Source: Phoronis australis (lineage: Eukaryota > Phoronida > Phoronidae). From it: a stretch of DNA of 64,000 bases. Positions 12,616 to 24,702 of the stretch are shown in pieces. Position 1 is the first letter of the stretch. Each line of letters starts with the position of its first letter. The position numbers and the translations under genes were made by a program. The stretch spans positions 46,206 through 110,205 of the forward strand of contig NMRA01000562.1 in NCBI GenBank assembly GCA_002633005.1, written 5' to 3'. The notes beneath the pieces were generated by a model, which was given only the letters and a program-made list of their open reading frames with translations, was not told where the DNA came from and searched no databases.

Positions 12616-13025
12616 CTAGTACAGAATTATTCGCTTTCCCCTGTCAGGGAATTTCCAGACGAAAAAAAAAACAAGTCACGATTTTTAAAATAAAAGAGAA
12701 AGAAAAACTCTGTAATCACAACAGAGTTTCTAATCTCCCTCCCGCTTACGATAAATGCCCGCATGCACTTATAGTCATTCGACAAATTGCAGACTGACAT
12801 CCAGTTGAGTAATTAATATGTAGAAAATTAAATCAATTTCTGGACTTACAGATTGAGTTGGCTTCGTTGCATCCTTCTCTCGAGGACTTCGGCAGGCCAC
12901 TGAGATGTTAGGTTAGTTTATACGTTACTGATCATGAGATCGACAGCACAGTTTACGCGGGAGACTTTAGTGCCCTATCCCATTTTATTGGCAACAGAAA
13001 CCTCAGGCCTCCTTGTCTCTATAAG

Positions 13026-14078
13026 CTAGAATTCTTCAGTCTTTCGTATATAGCTTCCTTGACCCCTCTCTTGAACCATGCAGTTTTCTTCTCTATCCAA
13101 AATTGTTACGTCATCCTGGGAGAAAGAGTGGTCCGTAGCAGCTATATGACTGAAAACCGCCGAATCAAAGCAGTCCCCGTAACAGGGTCTCTGATGTTGA
13201 CTGATCCGACTTTTCAGGGCTTGTTTGGTTTCCCCAATATATAACTCACACCCTGGATCCGATCATGAAAGCCATACACCACATTTAATTTTTCTCTTTC
13301 GTGGTCTTATCTTTCACATTTATTAGCTGACTTCTTATGGTGTTAATTGGTTTGAACGAAACTGAAATATCGTGGCCCCTCATACATGAGATTTAACCAG
13401 GGCCCGGTCTCCAATCTCCGTACTCAGACTCATACTCATACTCGAGATTTCATACTCAAAATCGTGCTCACTGGAGTCGTACTCAAAAAAGCGTATCTAA
13501 TGTCGGATTTCGAGTAGACTCCAAACGTACTCAAATCTGACACTCATACTCGAGTTGCTATGGAACTCTTTATGATGTGAAATGCAAAATCACGCAAAGC
13601 CGCGCTGATTCATCGCTNGCTCGAAATTTCGAGTACAGATTTTTCGAGTATGACATTGAATACACCAAAGCTGAGTCTGTACTCGAGTTGAGTATGAAGT
13701 GTGAGTTTGAGCATGATTCGAGTCTGAGTACGGAGATTGGAGACCGGGCCCTGGTCTGAAATCCCTGGCACAAAAGGTAATGTTATCCTGATGTCTCTCC
13801 TGTTGTCAGGCTGCGTGTTCTGTGGCCTGACCCCGCGATGGTATGCCTCGTGGAATGACCGCCGAGTCAGGATAGCTACATCTGTTTAACGCTGTTCTGT
13901 TGTAATCCAATTCAACATCAATGTTCTCCTCTGTGTTGGGGGTGGTTTTCGCACGATAGACCAGTGTTCTAATCACGCCCAGTTTGTGTATCAAAGGGTG
14001 GTTGGAGTCAAACGGAAGATAGTAGTCCGTGTGAGTGGGCTTCCTATAAACCTTGGTCGGAGTTTTCACAACCACCAC
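13026..14078 (-). mobile_element. Penelope-like retroelement relic (RT tail and GIY-YIG endonuclease)
   Basis: On the minus strand, 14078-13806 encodes [20 protein letters not shown] and onward, the C-terminal part of a Penelope-like reverse transcriptase. It continues in shifted frame as ITLPFVPGISD up to 13756. After an interruption (13755-13396) the reading resumes with VSFKPINTIRSQLIN and VKDKTTKEK, then YIGETKQALKSRISQHQR (13250-13190), the GIY-YIG nuclease core, and ends at a TAG at 13026-13028. RT then nuclease is the normal Penelope-like order. Stops and frame changes show that it is dead. The 5' RT portion is not recognised. It sits antisense in intron 4 of CYP copy A. Confidence 0.85.
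13396..13755. mobile_element. 360-bp element with ~37-bp terminal inverted repeats, nested in the Penelope-like relic
   Basis: The left end begins ACCAGGGCCCGGTCTCC and continues to CAGACTC; the right end is its exact reverse complement, ending GGGCCCTGGT. The interior is full of TACTC/GAGTA pentamers and includes the ambiguous base at 13618. It interrupts the Penelope-like coding sequence between GISD and VSFKP. A related left end occurs at 25268. No clear target-site duplication is visible. Confidence 0.85.
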
Positions 14079-14432
14079 AATAGCAACTCCTCGCCATTCT
14101 TTATTATATCACACACCACGGGAAAACGAACAGCATATATCTGACACTAAACGCAATGGAGGATACCTAGTGCTGTTTTGTTTTCCCAATTCTACGCAAT
14201 ATGTATCCTTTAGTGAATGCTCGTAAGTCGAGGTCACCTAATTAACATGTCACCAGATAGTGTTCTAATATGATAGGTGATCCACAGATCCGCCTGTTTT
14301 TGATTTTGATATGGAATTTGGGGATTTAAACACGAAGCCACGCCCCTGTTACGGAAATTTTAAAGAATCGAGAGTAAATCATTGCCTTCATCAAAAAAGT
14401 TAAGCATGGGCAGAGCTCTGATTACATTTTAG

Positions 14433-14666
14433 CGATCGGCCCAGCGGCTACATTAGACTTGGTTCTTCCGTTCCTGAAGTACCTCCCAGGTGATGTTCTT
14501 GGCCTGAAAGCGATTACAGCTCGAGTAAACATTTTTGACAGCTACATTCGCGACATCATTGAAGACTACAAGGTGTCGCTAAATCCGGACAACGCCAGAG
14601 ATTTTCTTGACGTTTATCTTCTTCAACTTAAAGAATTAAAGCCAGATGAGGACACATTCTTTTCTG
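14433..14666 (+). pseudogene. CYP copy A, exon 5 with changed donor
   Basis: The 234-bp exon matches gene B exon 5 in length and encodes LVLPFLKYLPGDVLGLKA and SLNPDNARDFLDVYLLQLKE. The donor is TG|GCTTGT where gene B has AG|GTTTGT. Rare GC donors normally have a strong AG|GCAAGT context, which is absent here. Confidence 0.85.
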
Positions 14667-14949
14667 GCTTGTTTTTATTATGCGTTATATGTACTGAATA
14701 TCAGTTTAAAGTTTCGTCTAAACTATTGCGAGTCATTAAACAGCGCAAGTGTTTTGAAGCAGCTATAATCCCGCGTTCCGTCCGAGACACAAACGTTGAT
14801 AAAATTGATCTCCTCTTGTTTCTTACTAAAATAAGATGGTATTTCTGAGTTTACAAAGACCTGTCGAGGTCTTACTCGGCCCATAAAACGACACGCCGTG
14901 ACAAACCAACATGTAGATCATAATCTTAAGGAATAACAAAGCGGTAACT

Positions 14950-15055
14950 CGTCGCCAATTTCACTTGGGAGTAATTCGAGACCAGTTTCATAATGGTAAA
15001 TGGTGAAAGTCAAAAGTTGTATTTTATGACGGAACGTGGCTTTATGGCCGTTTAA
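14950..15055 (+). repeat. Dispersed repeat fragment
   Basis: It shares GAGACC, then ATTTCATNATGGTAAAT, then CAAAAGTTG with 51150-51230 and with the reverse complement of 16130-16200. It has no coding capacity. Confidence 0.5.
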
Positions 15056-15301
15056 AGTATGAAATTTCTGTTCTCTGTAAATTCTTTAAAAACGTTGCTT
15101 TCACTGCATGTGTCTTTTTGAGAACACTAGGCAATAGATTACCTACCTGTAGTTGATGCTGGCTAGCCTGTGAAAGTTATGCGCAAATTATGCGTAATCG
15201 GCGTGGTTTTGCGTTCAGATCAGATGAGAATACGGATACGCATGAACCTTGGAAAGGGGTATTTCGTCTATTATAGTAACTGCATTTTCTACAATTTCCA
15301 G

Positions 15302-15747
15302 AAGTACAACTAGGCAAAATTCTTGGTGACTTGTTTGTGGCTGGACTAGTGAAACAACATCGGCGGCTGTTCGCTGGATTCTTTTATATCTCATCATTTA
15401 CCCGGAAATTCAAAAGAAATCGCGCGCTGAAGTTGATGACGTCATTGGCGACCGGACGCCGTCAGTTCGGGATCGACCCAACTTACCCTACACTGAAGCT
15501 GTTATTATGGAGGCCCATCAAATCGGCATGATCGCTACAACGGGAATACCACACGCCGCTCTGGAAGACACTACATTTCGAGGATATTCAGTTCCAAAGG
15601 GGACTGCGTTCATTGCCAATATGGCTTCTATATTCATGAATGAAAACGAGTTTCCAGAACCAGACAAGTTCGACCCCACGCGTTATCTCGACAACCAAGG
15701 CAAGGTCAACAAGGCTGCGTGTGAGAAGGTGATACCATTTGGTATAG
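15302..15747 (+). pseudogene. CYP copy A, exon 6 (I and K helices) with 2-bp insertion and ExxQ
   Basis: It is 446 bp against 444 in gene B. The extra two bases lie in GGACTAGTGAAAC (15343-15355), at the start of the catalytic I-helix threonine motif. Downstream in correct register the exon reads through to VNKAACEKVIPFGIG and donor GTAAGT. The K-helix reads E-A-H-Q instead of E-A-H-R (CAA at 15519-15521). That arginine is essentially invariant in P450s. Confidence 0.88.
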
Positions 15748-16039
15748 GTAAGTTGAAGAAGTCGTCGACGTATAAGCACGTTTTATCATACTGTTAACAA
15801 TTGTAGTTTTCGGTCTCTACTGCAAAAGGAAACAAACAACACGTGACTTGATATTAATCTCTGTCATATTTACAGTACAACACTCGTCAAAGCGTGTCTT
15901 TTCAATTTAAAATATAATCATGGCTAATTTACTATTTTTCAGTTGATGATGTTTATAGTTAAAACATGTAAATATGACATCGATTAATGCCAGAACGTTT
16001 GTTGTATCCTCTAATCTCCCAGCAGGTATCTATTAAGCT

Positions 16040-16265
16040 AGGTAACTTGAAATTGCGTGTTACAGTTACTGATAGTATTCAACAATGTGAGTTTGGCAAT
16101 TTGTTGTCTGAAACATATAGCTTGTACTGCGACACGCCTTCCATCCACTAACTTTTGATTTAGGCCATTTACCTTCATGAAGTCGGTCTCAAGTTGTCCC
16201 ATTGTCAGACTGAAGGTGATTTCAGGGCTTTGGCGAGCTGACATTTCGAAATTGCTTGAGATCAA
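16040..16265 (-). repeat. Dispersed repeat, reverse copy
   Basis: The reverse complement contains CTTGAGACCGACTTCATG, then GGTAAATGGCCTAAATC and AAAAGTTAGTGG, as in 14950-15055 and 51150-51290. It lies in intron 6 of CYP copy A. Confidence 0.5.
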
Positions 16266-16757
16266 CATGCTATACAAGTTGACTTGTCACTTTCTGCGTA
16301 TCATTTTATGCGCCGAGCATGGGATTGGGCGGACTGACAGTGCCTTGTAAACCCAGAAATCAAATTTCATTTGAGTAAGAAACACGCTGAAACCATTTTA
16401 ATATACACTAATGGCGTAAATCTGAAATTCGCATCTTGGACGGAAAGCGGATTTATATCCGGTATAAGTTTTGAAAATCGTCAGTCATGCTTAAGATGGG
16501 GTGGTTGCCTAGCGACAACGTTATGCGAATGAGTGAGATTAAGGTTCGTAAAACTATTAATGGGCATCAGCTCGGATCTCTTTAGTTTATTTACATGAAA
16601 AGATAGTTATTGGCAAAATTTTGTTGTTAATATTCGCATTCATCGAGTTTCATCTTTGAGGTCACCTCTCTGGAGCACTTGCATTTAGGTGACCTCTGCT
16701 AGACATCGTTTCTTCAGAGACGGAGTGGGATAAGGTAGTGTTTCTTATGTTTGACAG

Positions 16758-16942
16758 GTCGTCGCATTTGTCTCGGAGAATCCCTAGCCAGAATGGAACT
16801 GACTTTGTATTTGACGTCCATGCTTCAACGATTTGTGTTTACTGTGCCGGAAGGACAACCGGTTCCTTCTGCCATAGGTCGCCAGGGATTTTCGCGGATT
16901 CCTCACCCATATGAAATGTGTGTGATAAAGAGAAAAAAATAA
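16758..16942 (+). pseudogene. CYP copy A, exon 7 (heme-binding loop and C-terminus)
   Basis: Acceptor TTTGACAG. It encodes RRICLGESLARMELTLYL, completing the cysteine heme loop begun by PFGIG in exon 6, and ends at TAA 16940-16942. It is intact in itself. Confidence 0.88.
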
Positions 16943-19900
16943 CGAGCGTACACTGGTTCATACTGAGAGTGGGCTCTCAGAACTGATGGAAGTATGTGGT
17001 GAAACACAGGTTTTTTCACTCTCCGATGAAGAAGTTATGAAAAGTCTTTCCTCTTCACAGCCTAATGGCCATGGGAATCATGATTTGGTTTGATTGGCTT
17101 AAAAAACTGCGGGTCCTAAAGTTTCCAGTGCCAAGATAACAATTGACCTTTTAAGGATGACAAAAAATGATGCATTCGCATCCCCGTGCCTAAATTTGGA
17201 GACTTAAGGCCTAATCCATAAACCATGAGAAAGTATTAGGCAGGCGATCACCTACTCAGTAAGCTGGCACTTGATTTTGGATTACTACCGGTCTGCCATG
17301 ATGAACTGGACACCTGGCTGGTTAAAATACCCCCAAAAGAAGTCATCTTTACAAATCGCATAATTATCTAAATGTTGCTACATTCGTTGCATCTGAGAAA
17401 ACCGCTATCCCACAATCCTTTGTGACTATGATGTCTCGCGCTGTCCGCATGGATTTTTACCATCAAAAGGAATTGCCAGATTGCGCCTGCTTGATAGCAT
17501 ACCGCTTTGAAAGGTTTTGCTTGCCCTGTCAGATCGGATGACGGTCATTCTAACTTGCCAGTATATCAAGTGATCCGTCTGGGAACGGAATGGATAGATT
17601 TGAGACATATTTTATGTGGCTGAGAAACTCAGTTGGTTGTGATAGTTTTAGACTCTTTCTAAACTGACTGATTCGATTACCTTTAAAGATTTACACCCGT
17701 ACTTGTCCAAGTTTCATAAACGTATATTAAGTTCATATAAATGTAACTTGTAATGGCATCAAAAGCGCCTCCCACGAACTCCCCGCAATAGTTAATTTGT
17801 CGCCTGTAGTCGCAAATTAATTAACGGAGCAGATGTTCAGATCGACGCGGACTAAACTGAAGACTGTCTCATACAAGTGTCCTTTTGATGAATGCATGCC
17901 ACTGTTTGGACAACACAGGGTCTTCATATATTACAAGGGTGAAATAGTCGTATTTTAGCGTCATCGACTAATCGAAGTTATTCTCTGTTCACGTCACGTG
18001 GCGCGAATCTACCAGGTTGTCTATTTGCAAAACGCGTAGCTAGAGGTGAAATACTGTTTTGCTGTGAGGAGGTTTGCCTATAATTTATGTGACTTCTCTA
18101 ATTATAATTCTACAAAATGAGATTTTTTAAATTTCTAAAATACTAGCATATACATAGTTTGTATCTTAGTGATTCACTAATGTTTAAAACCTTCAAGATT
18201 GCAACTATTTTTGTGGGTCTCTGTTATTGCCACCCATCAAATACAGGCCAGTTCAATTATCAAATTTATAAACGGACATGTGATTATTTTGGTATAGATT
18301 CGACGACATTTACAGCTAAAACCATGTCCCGTTTTAGCTCTTTAGGAGATCGCGTAATATTTAACTAAATAACAAGCTGTAAACTTGAACGTCTTATGAA
18401 GCTCAAATAGTAAATAGTAATATATTAATATATAACTTGATATTCAACTGGAATGATTTTTATAAAAATATTTAGAATTTACAATGAATTTACAAACGGT
18501 ATTCCATACTCGAGTGCTGACAAAAATTGATAAAACTTGCTTGTTTAACTGTAAACATTTGTAACAGTTGACTGTTTACCATTTCTTTGCCATTAAATAA
18601 CACATTTTTAATAAAGAAACACCAGGAAGAGATTTCTGGAAACAGTAATATTTGTTCTTCATGTCGATAATATCAAGTGCAATCAAATGTTTCTGTGTTA
18701 AATACTGATGACAGTATTTTAGGGGGCTCTCTAAGATCCTTAATTCTATTATATACAATGCTATATGGATGGCCTGCAGAAAAGTTTTCAAAATTGTACA
18801 GTATTTCATAGGGATTTGTGGACATGTAATGGCTTGAATCCGAGCTCAAAATGTTAGGTATTAACTACTACATTAATTTAGCGAACATGGTTACCGATAA
18901 TTTTGTGAAATCAACTGTTTGATTCAGCTGTGATGTAGAAGCAAACTGACAACGTTTGGGGTATTACTGTCATCTTGTAATTACAAAAAGTGTAGATATT
19001 TTAACTCTGTTATCCAGCCCACTTGTCTCCGTATTTAATAATCTTCATTAAGTATTTTAAACATTAATATGGGACAACAAGATGGAAAAAAGAAATGATT
19101 TGGTTAAAAGAGAAGAGAAATTAAGCATTACTTTTTGAATGTGTAAAATTGCTCAAAAGCGAGAGAGGTTTTAAAGGCTTAAAACTAATCGTTTATGATA
19201 TTGAATACCATGAAAGCAAATCTCGAAACGGTAACCCTTTTTGATAGAAAGGGTGAGTTTTTGGTCGAGCCGTGTTTACAAGTCTGTGATGTAACATGAA
19301 GTAAAAGTTGGAGGCAAGTCCTATTTTAGAGTATATGTCATTTATTAAACCAGCGAAATCCTTTCTCTATGTAATACCTTTAGACTAAACGTGTTAAGTA
19401 AGATAATTGGTCGGCTAAATGCCATTTGGTATTTGTAATATAATGACACAACTCAGGCTGTAAAACTGTTTATAGTTTACTTTGTAAAAGTCTGGGTAAT
19501 ACTGCACCAACAGCTCAACTCAAGCTTACTGAACAAGTGTTTGCCTCTTATGAAGCAACATGTGGAACAATGTTATACAGTACTTTTTCGAGGTACCCTA
19601 GAAACAACCCTTTTTATATATTTTTGTATAAAAAGGTGGCGGGTATACGTTTGCAGTAGGGGGCGGGGGTTAGGATTCGCGTAGCGCCGAGCGGTAGTGG
19701 GGGGAGGCCTCTCCCGTATAAGAGAGTTTTTGTTATTGTAGCCAAATAGTGCAATTTCCATGCATCCTGGCGAGACTGTGGCAGTTAACATGTCTCTGAT
19801 TTAAAACCCCGTGTATGAGTCACGCCACCAGTAAGATTTTAGTTGGAACTTCCGTCTACACACACCGATTTTTAGCATACGAAAAGTCGTATATGAAAAA

Positions 19901-20317
19901 ATGTGGTGTTCATGTACATGGGCGGCGCACCGTAGGGGACTGTGGGGCTATAGCTGCGCCGACTATGAATCCTGGTTTAGACTACTAACAAATGAAGAGC
20001 ATAAGGAGCACTGACAGTGGTGATCTCAGCGCATAGTCTGTTATTAAAAGCGACAATAAACACTGAACAACCACTTAATTAAGCCGAGAGAACAGAAGTA
20101 TATTGAGGGCCAACCTCTACAAAATAAGCTGGCCTGGTGCGTCGCGAGACCAAAAGTACACTATGCAAAATATTTGAATTGAAAACTGTTCCCAAGACCC
20201 TTTTCATTCCCGGTCGTTGCTCATACACGTATTTTATGATGTTGCATCTTGCCGTTATTCAATGGCAAAACTTGCCGCACATTCAGTCAAACAAGATAGA
20301 CTTGCAGAACACATACC
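16943..20317. other. Intergenic, AT-rich, no gene recognised
   Basis: Between the two CYP copies I see only short random frames. 18000-19500 is markedly AT-rich. No similarity to the 3' flank of gene B was seen. Confidence 0.6.
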
Positions 20318-21560
20318 TTAGGTTACTCTGGAGAAAGCGCTTACGTAGACGGTATTTCCATCGGTGATAACCCTTTCCTCAGACATAATAGCACTCAAAT
20401 GTATTTTCAGACGCCTGAGCACAGAAAATGATCTCTCTGCCTCACATGATCTAATAGGGATACATATTCTATCAATATCAGCTCCCTGACATTTGTAAAG
20501 ATGTCTTGCTTGAGTGTGGAACGCAATTACCTTGGTAATTCCCCTCAACTTTGAGCATTTCAGAAGGACCATCAGCGTTAGAGCCGAGTCTCGCTGAAAT
20601 AATTCTTCCACTTTTACATAGGACAATCTGTACTTTAGCAGAAAACACAACGTGTTACTCAAAATGTCTATAGTCAGAAAGGAGTCGACTACCTTCAGGG
20701 AATCTGGTGATGGCAAGTCTATATCCCAGAAATGTAGCCGATCCTCCAGTGAGTCCAAGTCTACATTCCTCATTCTGCTAAACACCAATGGCACAAGAAA
20801 TGACAGCTTCCACCAACCTGCTGTCTTTCTAGAATCTGGTGGTCAGCTGATGTGACAGGTTGTCTAGGAAGGGTATTTCCACTGTTCTTTTGTAGTACTC
20901 ACTAGAAGAAACAAATATTGACGACAAATTTAACTACTCACCATGTGACATAGATTTTGGTTATGAATCAGATAAAGAGCCAAGTGGAAATACAAACTAG
21001 AAACAGTACCTGTGCGCTCGTAGACCCTGTGCTTTACTGGGTAAATTTGGTATGTCCTAAAATAATTTCTAGTTCGTTCTCATTGTACGCAAGCAGCAAA
21101 GTTGAAAGTAAGTCAGAAAACCGTCATTATGTACAAAATGTGTAGAATTATAATTTATTATCTGTTTCTGCAGGAACGTTAGCCTTCTGCTTCTGGTGTC
21201 TGGACTGTCGAGGAATCTGAATATCAGATCCAATGTTCTCAGCTTTCGTTTGCGCGTCTTGGAACCATTCAGCTCAGACACAGATCTTCGATGTTTGTTC
21301 TTTAATGCTAGCACTTCGTCAACTGCTGTGTCAATGAACTTGTAAGCCTCTACAATGTCAGCATCTCGTTTTTACAGCTTTGTACTAAGCCCCTTGAGGT
21401 TGTCGAGTATATTCAAAAGAGTTACAAGCGGAGCTATATTTGACCCGTTCATCATGGACTGCTTCAAACTTTGCACTTCTGTCGCAAACGATGTATCCCA
21501 CAACCAATTTTCATCTTTTAAAATTTTCCGAACAAATGTCCCAATGTCTGAACACTTGAA
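20318..21560 (-). pseudogene. Decayed hAT-type transposase (ZMYM1/DUF4371-like)
   Basis: On the minus strand the pieces occur in order: FVRKILKDENWLWDTSF (near 21530), DADIVEAYKFIDTAVDEVLA (about 21365-21305), IPRQSRHQKQKANVPAETDN (about 21220-21160), YYKRTVEIPFLDNLSHQL (about 20900-20840), and the hAT C-terminal dimerisation motif CEAERSFSVLRRLK (about 20455-20400). This order is typical of the hAT-derived ZMYM1-like family. In-frame stops lie at 21372-21374, 20829-20831 and 20778-20780, frames change, and ~230 bp of unrelated sequence separates ETDN from YYKRT. It is dead, but the family call is secure. Confidence 0.85.
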
Positions 21561-21947
21561 ACGCGAAGTTGTAACACCGGGTGGGCCTTTCTTCGCAAAG
21601 TCCCGTTATAGCTAAGACGGCAGTGATGCTTATTCTGGGTAGAAAGGCGGTTGGTTGCTGGGTTCAGAACCACTGGGCTCTTTAGGAGGCCTACTGAACA
21701 CTGCTCGAGTCCTGCCACGCTGAAAAAGTAGAACCTTCCGCTATTTCTGGTACTGTTTGCGAATGCGGTCACCTTGTCAATATGAGTACCCCCGGGTTCA
21801 TTCCTTGTACAGGGCTAACTTCCTAGGATGTATCTTGAAACGGAAACGGCCAAACCACAATACCCGCCAAACGGCCCTTACAAAGAATCAAACAATTTTT
21901 CGGAAAACGAGTTGATCGTTTTTTAAAATATGCACATTACATGTACA

Positions 21948-22103
21948 CAGTGCTGTAGTGGGGCGTAGGCGCACGTAGGCGCAGCCAACCACCTTTTGGC
22001 ATTTGAGCGTATCGCCTACGCACCGTAAGTTACGTTTAGTGCTCAAGGTGATACGGTGGGCTTTGGGCGCCTACTTACTTCTAATTGTACCACTACAGCC
22101 CTG
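21948..22103. mobile_element. hAT-type MITE with perfect 8-bp target duplication
   Basis: The 156-bp element starts CAGTGCTGTAGTGG and ends with the imperfect inverse CCACTACAGCCCTG. It is flanked on both sides by CATGTACA (21940-21947 and 22104-22111). CAG termini and an 8-bp duplication are the hAT signature. It has no coding capacity and would need a transposase in trans. Confidence 0.92.
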
Positions 22104-22440
22104 CATGTACAAATTAAGTTACAAACGTGTGAAGTGTAATAGCATGGCAAGGCATGACACTGAGATGAGGTAAAACGTTGCACGTCGATTCACCTGAATA
22201 TCAGGGTTGCAGTACCACAATATTTTCCCTAATAAATTCAAAATATATCTTAGGGTAAAGACTCTAGTTACCCAATAAATCAGCTATAAATCTGCTTTTT
22301 TCCGCGGTGGGTCAATCTAAAATGCTTGGCTACTTAAGAAGTGTCCATGGAAGCGCTTTCAAAATTGAACACCGCGCGACTTGCCGATGAGTCACGAAAA
22401 CTTGAAATGCGTTGCTTTACGTGATTACAACAAATCCCCC

Positions 22441-22587
22441 CTCAGATTTTTCGAGGTGGATTAGTTGGGGTTCACTCAGGCTGGTGGTGTCTTTATTTTG
22501 CTAGCGACGTTTTTAATTTTTTTTGATCCTGTCCCAACGGGGGGGGGGTTAAACCCCTGAAGCGTATCCCCGTAGATCCGCCACTGT
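22441..22587. mobile_element. Partial hAT-like non-autonomous element
   Basis: The right end GATCCGCCACTG is the reverse complement of CAGTGGCGGATC, also seen at 59405 and in degraded form at 31430. A G-run precedes it. The left boundary is unclear, so the start given is approximate. Confidence 0.45.
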
Positions 22588-24429
22588 AAAATTTTCATTA
22601 TTCTTAAATGATGACCTGGCTTTACTTGTATTCTATCTCCGACTAAGCTTGTATCCGGCACGTTGCTAAATGATACAAACTTCTGTATTACTAAAAGTGT
22701 ATCACTTTCTGGGAAATTTTCGAAACAGAAGACAATTTTTTACCCAGGATTCTTAGTTTTATTGGCACGTTGCAACATTGATTCATTCATTGTCAGAAAT
22801 TGCAACAATTCTCTTGTGTGCCACCGTATAGTGACACGTTCAGTGCTTCATTTAATAACTTTTAACACAAATATCTCTGCACATGCAAACTTCGACGAAA
22901 GGCATCGAATATCCAGTAGTTCAATTCTAAAAGTCTACCAAGGCAGAGAAAAGTTAGTGTATTTGTTTACTTTAAGCACTTTTCACCTTAGCTGACATTC
23001 AGTAGTTAGGCAACACTGCTGCTAATTTCGTCAGCCTGTGATTGTCGAACTGCGGTTGCATCAGACGTTATTCATTTAGAGTGACACGCATATAACGACA
23101 TGGTGGCAGGATCTGGGTCACGACGGTCATATTCGACTATAAGAGAGTCGGTCTTCATATATCGAAGGTAGAGTAATGTTGTGACCTCGGTTCGGCTTAC
23201 ACACACAACTATACTGAAGAATTGAAAACGTAAGTTAACGGGAGTTTGGTGGTAGGCCTAGCGATTATTTACTTAAGCATCGTAGTAGTGTTGTTGCCAA
23301 GCAAATCGCAGACTGGTTGAAGGTAAGTATTTCATGTATCGAACTCTCCATTCAGCCTGATTACAAGAACAAACAAAAGTGACAGGTCAAAATGTAGGCC
23401 GCGAGGCTGGTTTGGTGAATCGACGTACTCCGGTACCAGTGATTCAAGAAATCTGCATGACCACTGCGCACCCGTTCGGCCATAGAACTTTAGCCCAACA
23501 ATGCGAACTCGGATCTCGCGACTGCTGAGGTTGCGCCCGCATGTGTGAGAGTAATTTGCATTCATTTGTTTCGGTGTGTGAACTTGGTATGGAATTCACT
23601 GTCATTAAAACTTTTCGCAACTGCCGTTTTTCAACCGAATTGCATAAGAGCCATATCATTACAAAGTCCTTTGTCAGTTGTTGATGATTATACCAAAAGC
23701 AAAAGATAAATAATCTAATTCATAAGTAATTAGTCCCTTTGCATACCTGACTGGTGTAACAATATTTTGAAATCAAAAACCAAAACTATTACTTATAACA
23801 ACATGTAGCCATGACCAGAGAGGTTATATAAATGACTAGTTAACCATTTAGGTATATAATTTCAACGATTCCAAAGATTTCTACCCTATAAAGACAACGG
23901 TTTTAGAATATGGATCCCTCACACTTGCTGTGGACAATTTAGCCAAGCTTTCATTCAAAATTATAACACCTTTGTATATCATGACTATTTGGACCTTTGG
24001 CGCCGTTTGATACAATGACTTTCTTCTGTAAAAATTCAGAGTGCTGTAACATTTACGAGAAGTGCGATAAACTACTTCGAGTATTTATATGAAATTTGCA
24101 GATAAATGTCTTCTGATAGATGAAAATGGGCAAACATATATCACGTGTCATTTGAAACGTCTGTTTTCAGTCCATGCGCAGAAACGGTGATGCAATGTAT
24201 TGGATCATACTGAATTGTAATATAACACTCTGTGTGTGAGTGGATTCATTTTACTCCGGCCCTATTTCTGTATAAGGGTTGGGTGGCTTGTATACAAGGA
24301 ATAATAATCTGTTTAAGAGTTGACTTTTTGCTCATGATCAAACTGTTGTTGCTGCTCATTATGAGTACTTGAAATTCACCGTTACTAATAGAAGGGTTAC
24401 CAGGACTAAACTTGCTTTTTGTCATAACT
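22588..24429. other. Intergenic, no gene recognised
   Basis: Only short random reading frames. Nothing was recognised on either strand. Confidence 0.5.
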
Positions 24430-24702
24430 CATGCGCGCACCCTGCCTAAAAATGGTCGGGGGCGGGGGGGGGGGAGGGGCTCGAATTTTTGATAATGTGG
24501 ACCTTTTACTAATTCACGGGTGCGTTCCGAGCTATGGATTGTGCATTCGCCGAATTTTAGTAGTCCCTGCCTTTTTTGTGGACTTTTTTCTCGTTTTCTA
24601 CTTTTTCGGAATTTTTGTTTCTCTGAGGCGGACCTTTTTGCCCTCTTCGCCGAATGAGGGGGGTGAGTTCTAGCCCCCGAGCCCTCCCCGTGGGTGCGAG
24701 CA
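24430..24702. repeat. ~270-bp G-rich dispersed element, copy 2
   Basis: It matches 8753-9035 in order and orientation, with a long G-run at 24461-24476, GGGGCTCGAATTTTT, GTGGACTTTTTTCTCG and GGCGGACCTTTTTGCCC, ending GTGGGTGCG. Confidence 0.7.

Larger units (their letters stand above)
7913..16942 (+). pseudogene. CYP2-like cytochrome P450 copy A, disrupted
   Basis: Six exons match exons 2 to 7 of intact gene B, with the same intron phases: 7913-8065, 9641-9810, 11302-11417, 14433-14666, 15302-15747 and 16758-16942. Several hallmarks survive: helix-C WNEQR and the heme loop F-G-I-G-R-R-I-C-L-G. Damage seen directly: exon 1 is missing; exon 4 is 116 bp instead of 118, shifting frame to a TGA at 11404-11406; exon 5 has GC instead of GT at its donor (14667-14668); exon 6 is 446 bp instead of 444, with two extra bases near 15346-15350 in the I-helix; and the invariant K-helix ExxR reads E-A-H-Q (15519-15521). 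Once the shifts are allowed for, the encoded sequence is close to gene B, so decay looks recent. An assembly error could explain one frameshift but hardly all five defects. Confidence 0.88.

Noticed and set aside
14667-14668. Functional GC donor in CYP copy A exon 5
   Set aside because: The surrounding TG|GCTTGT does not fit the strong context that working GC donors need; listed as a defect instead.
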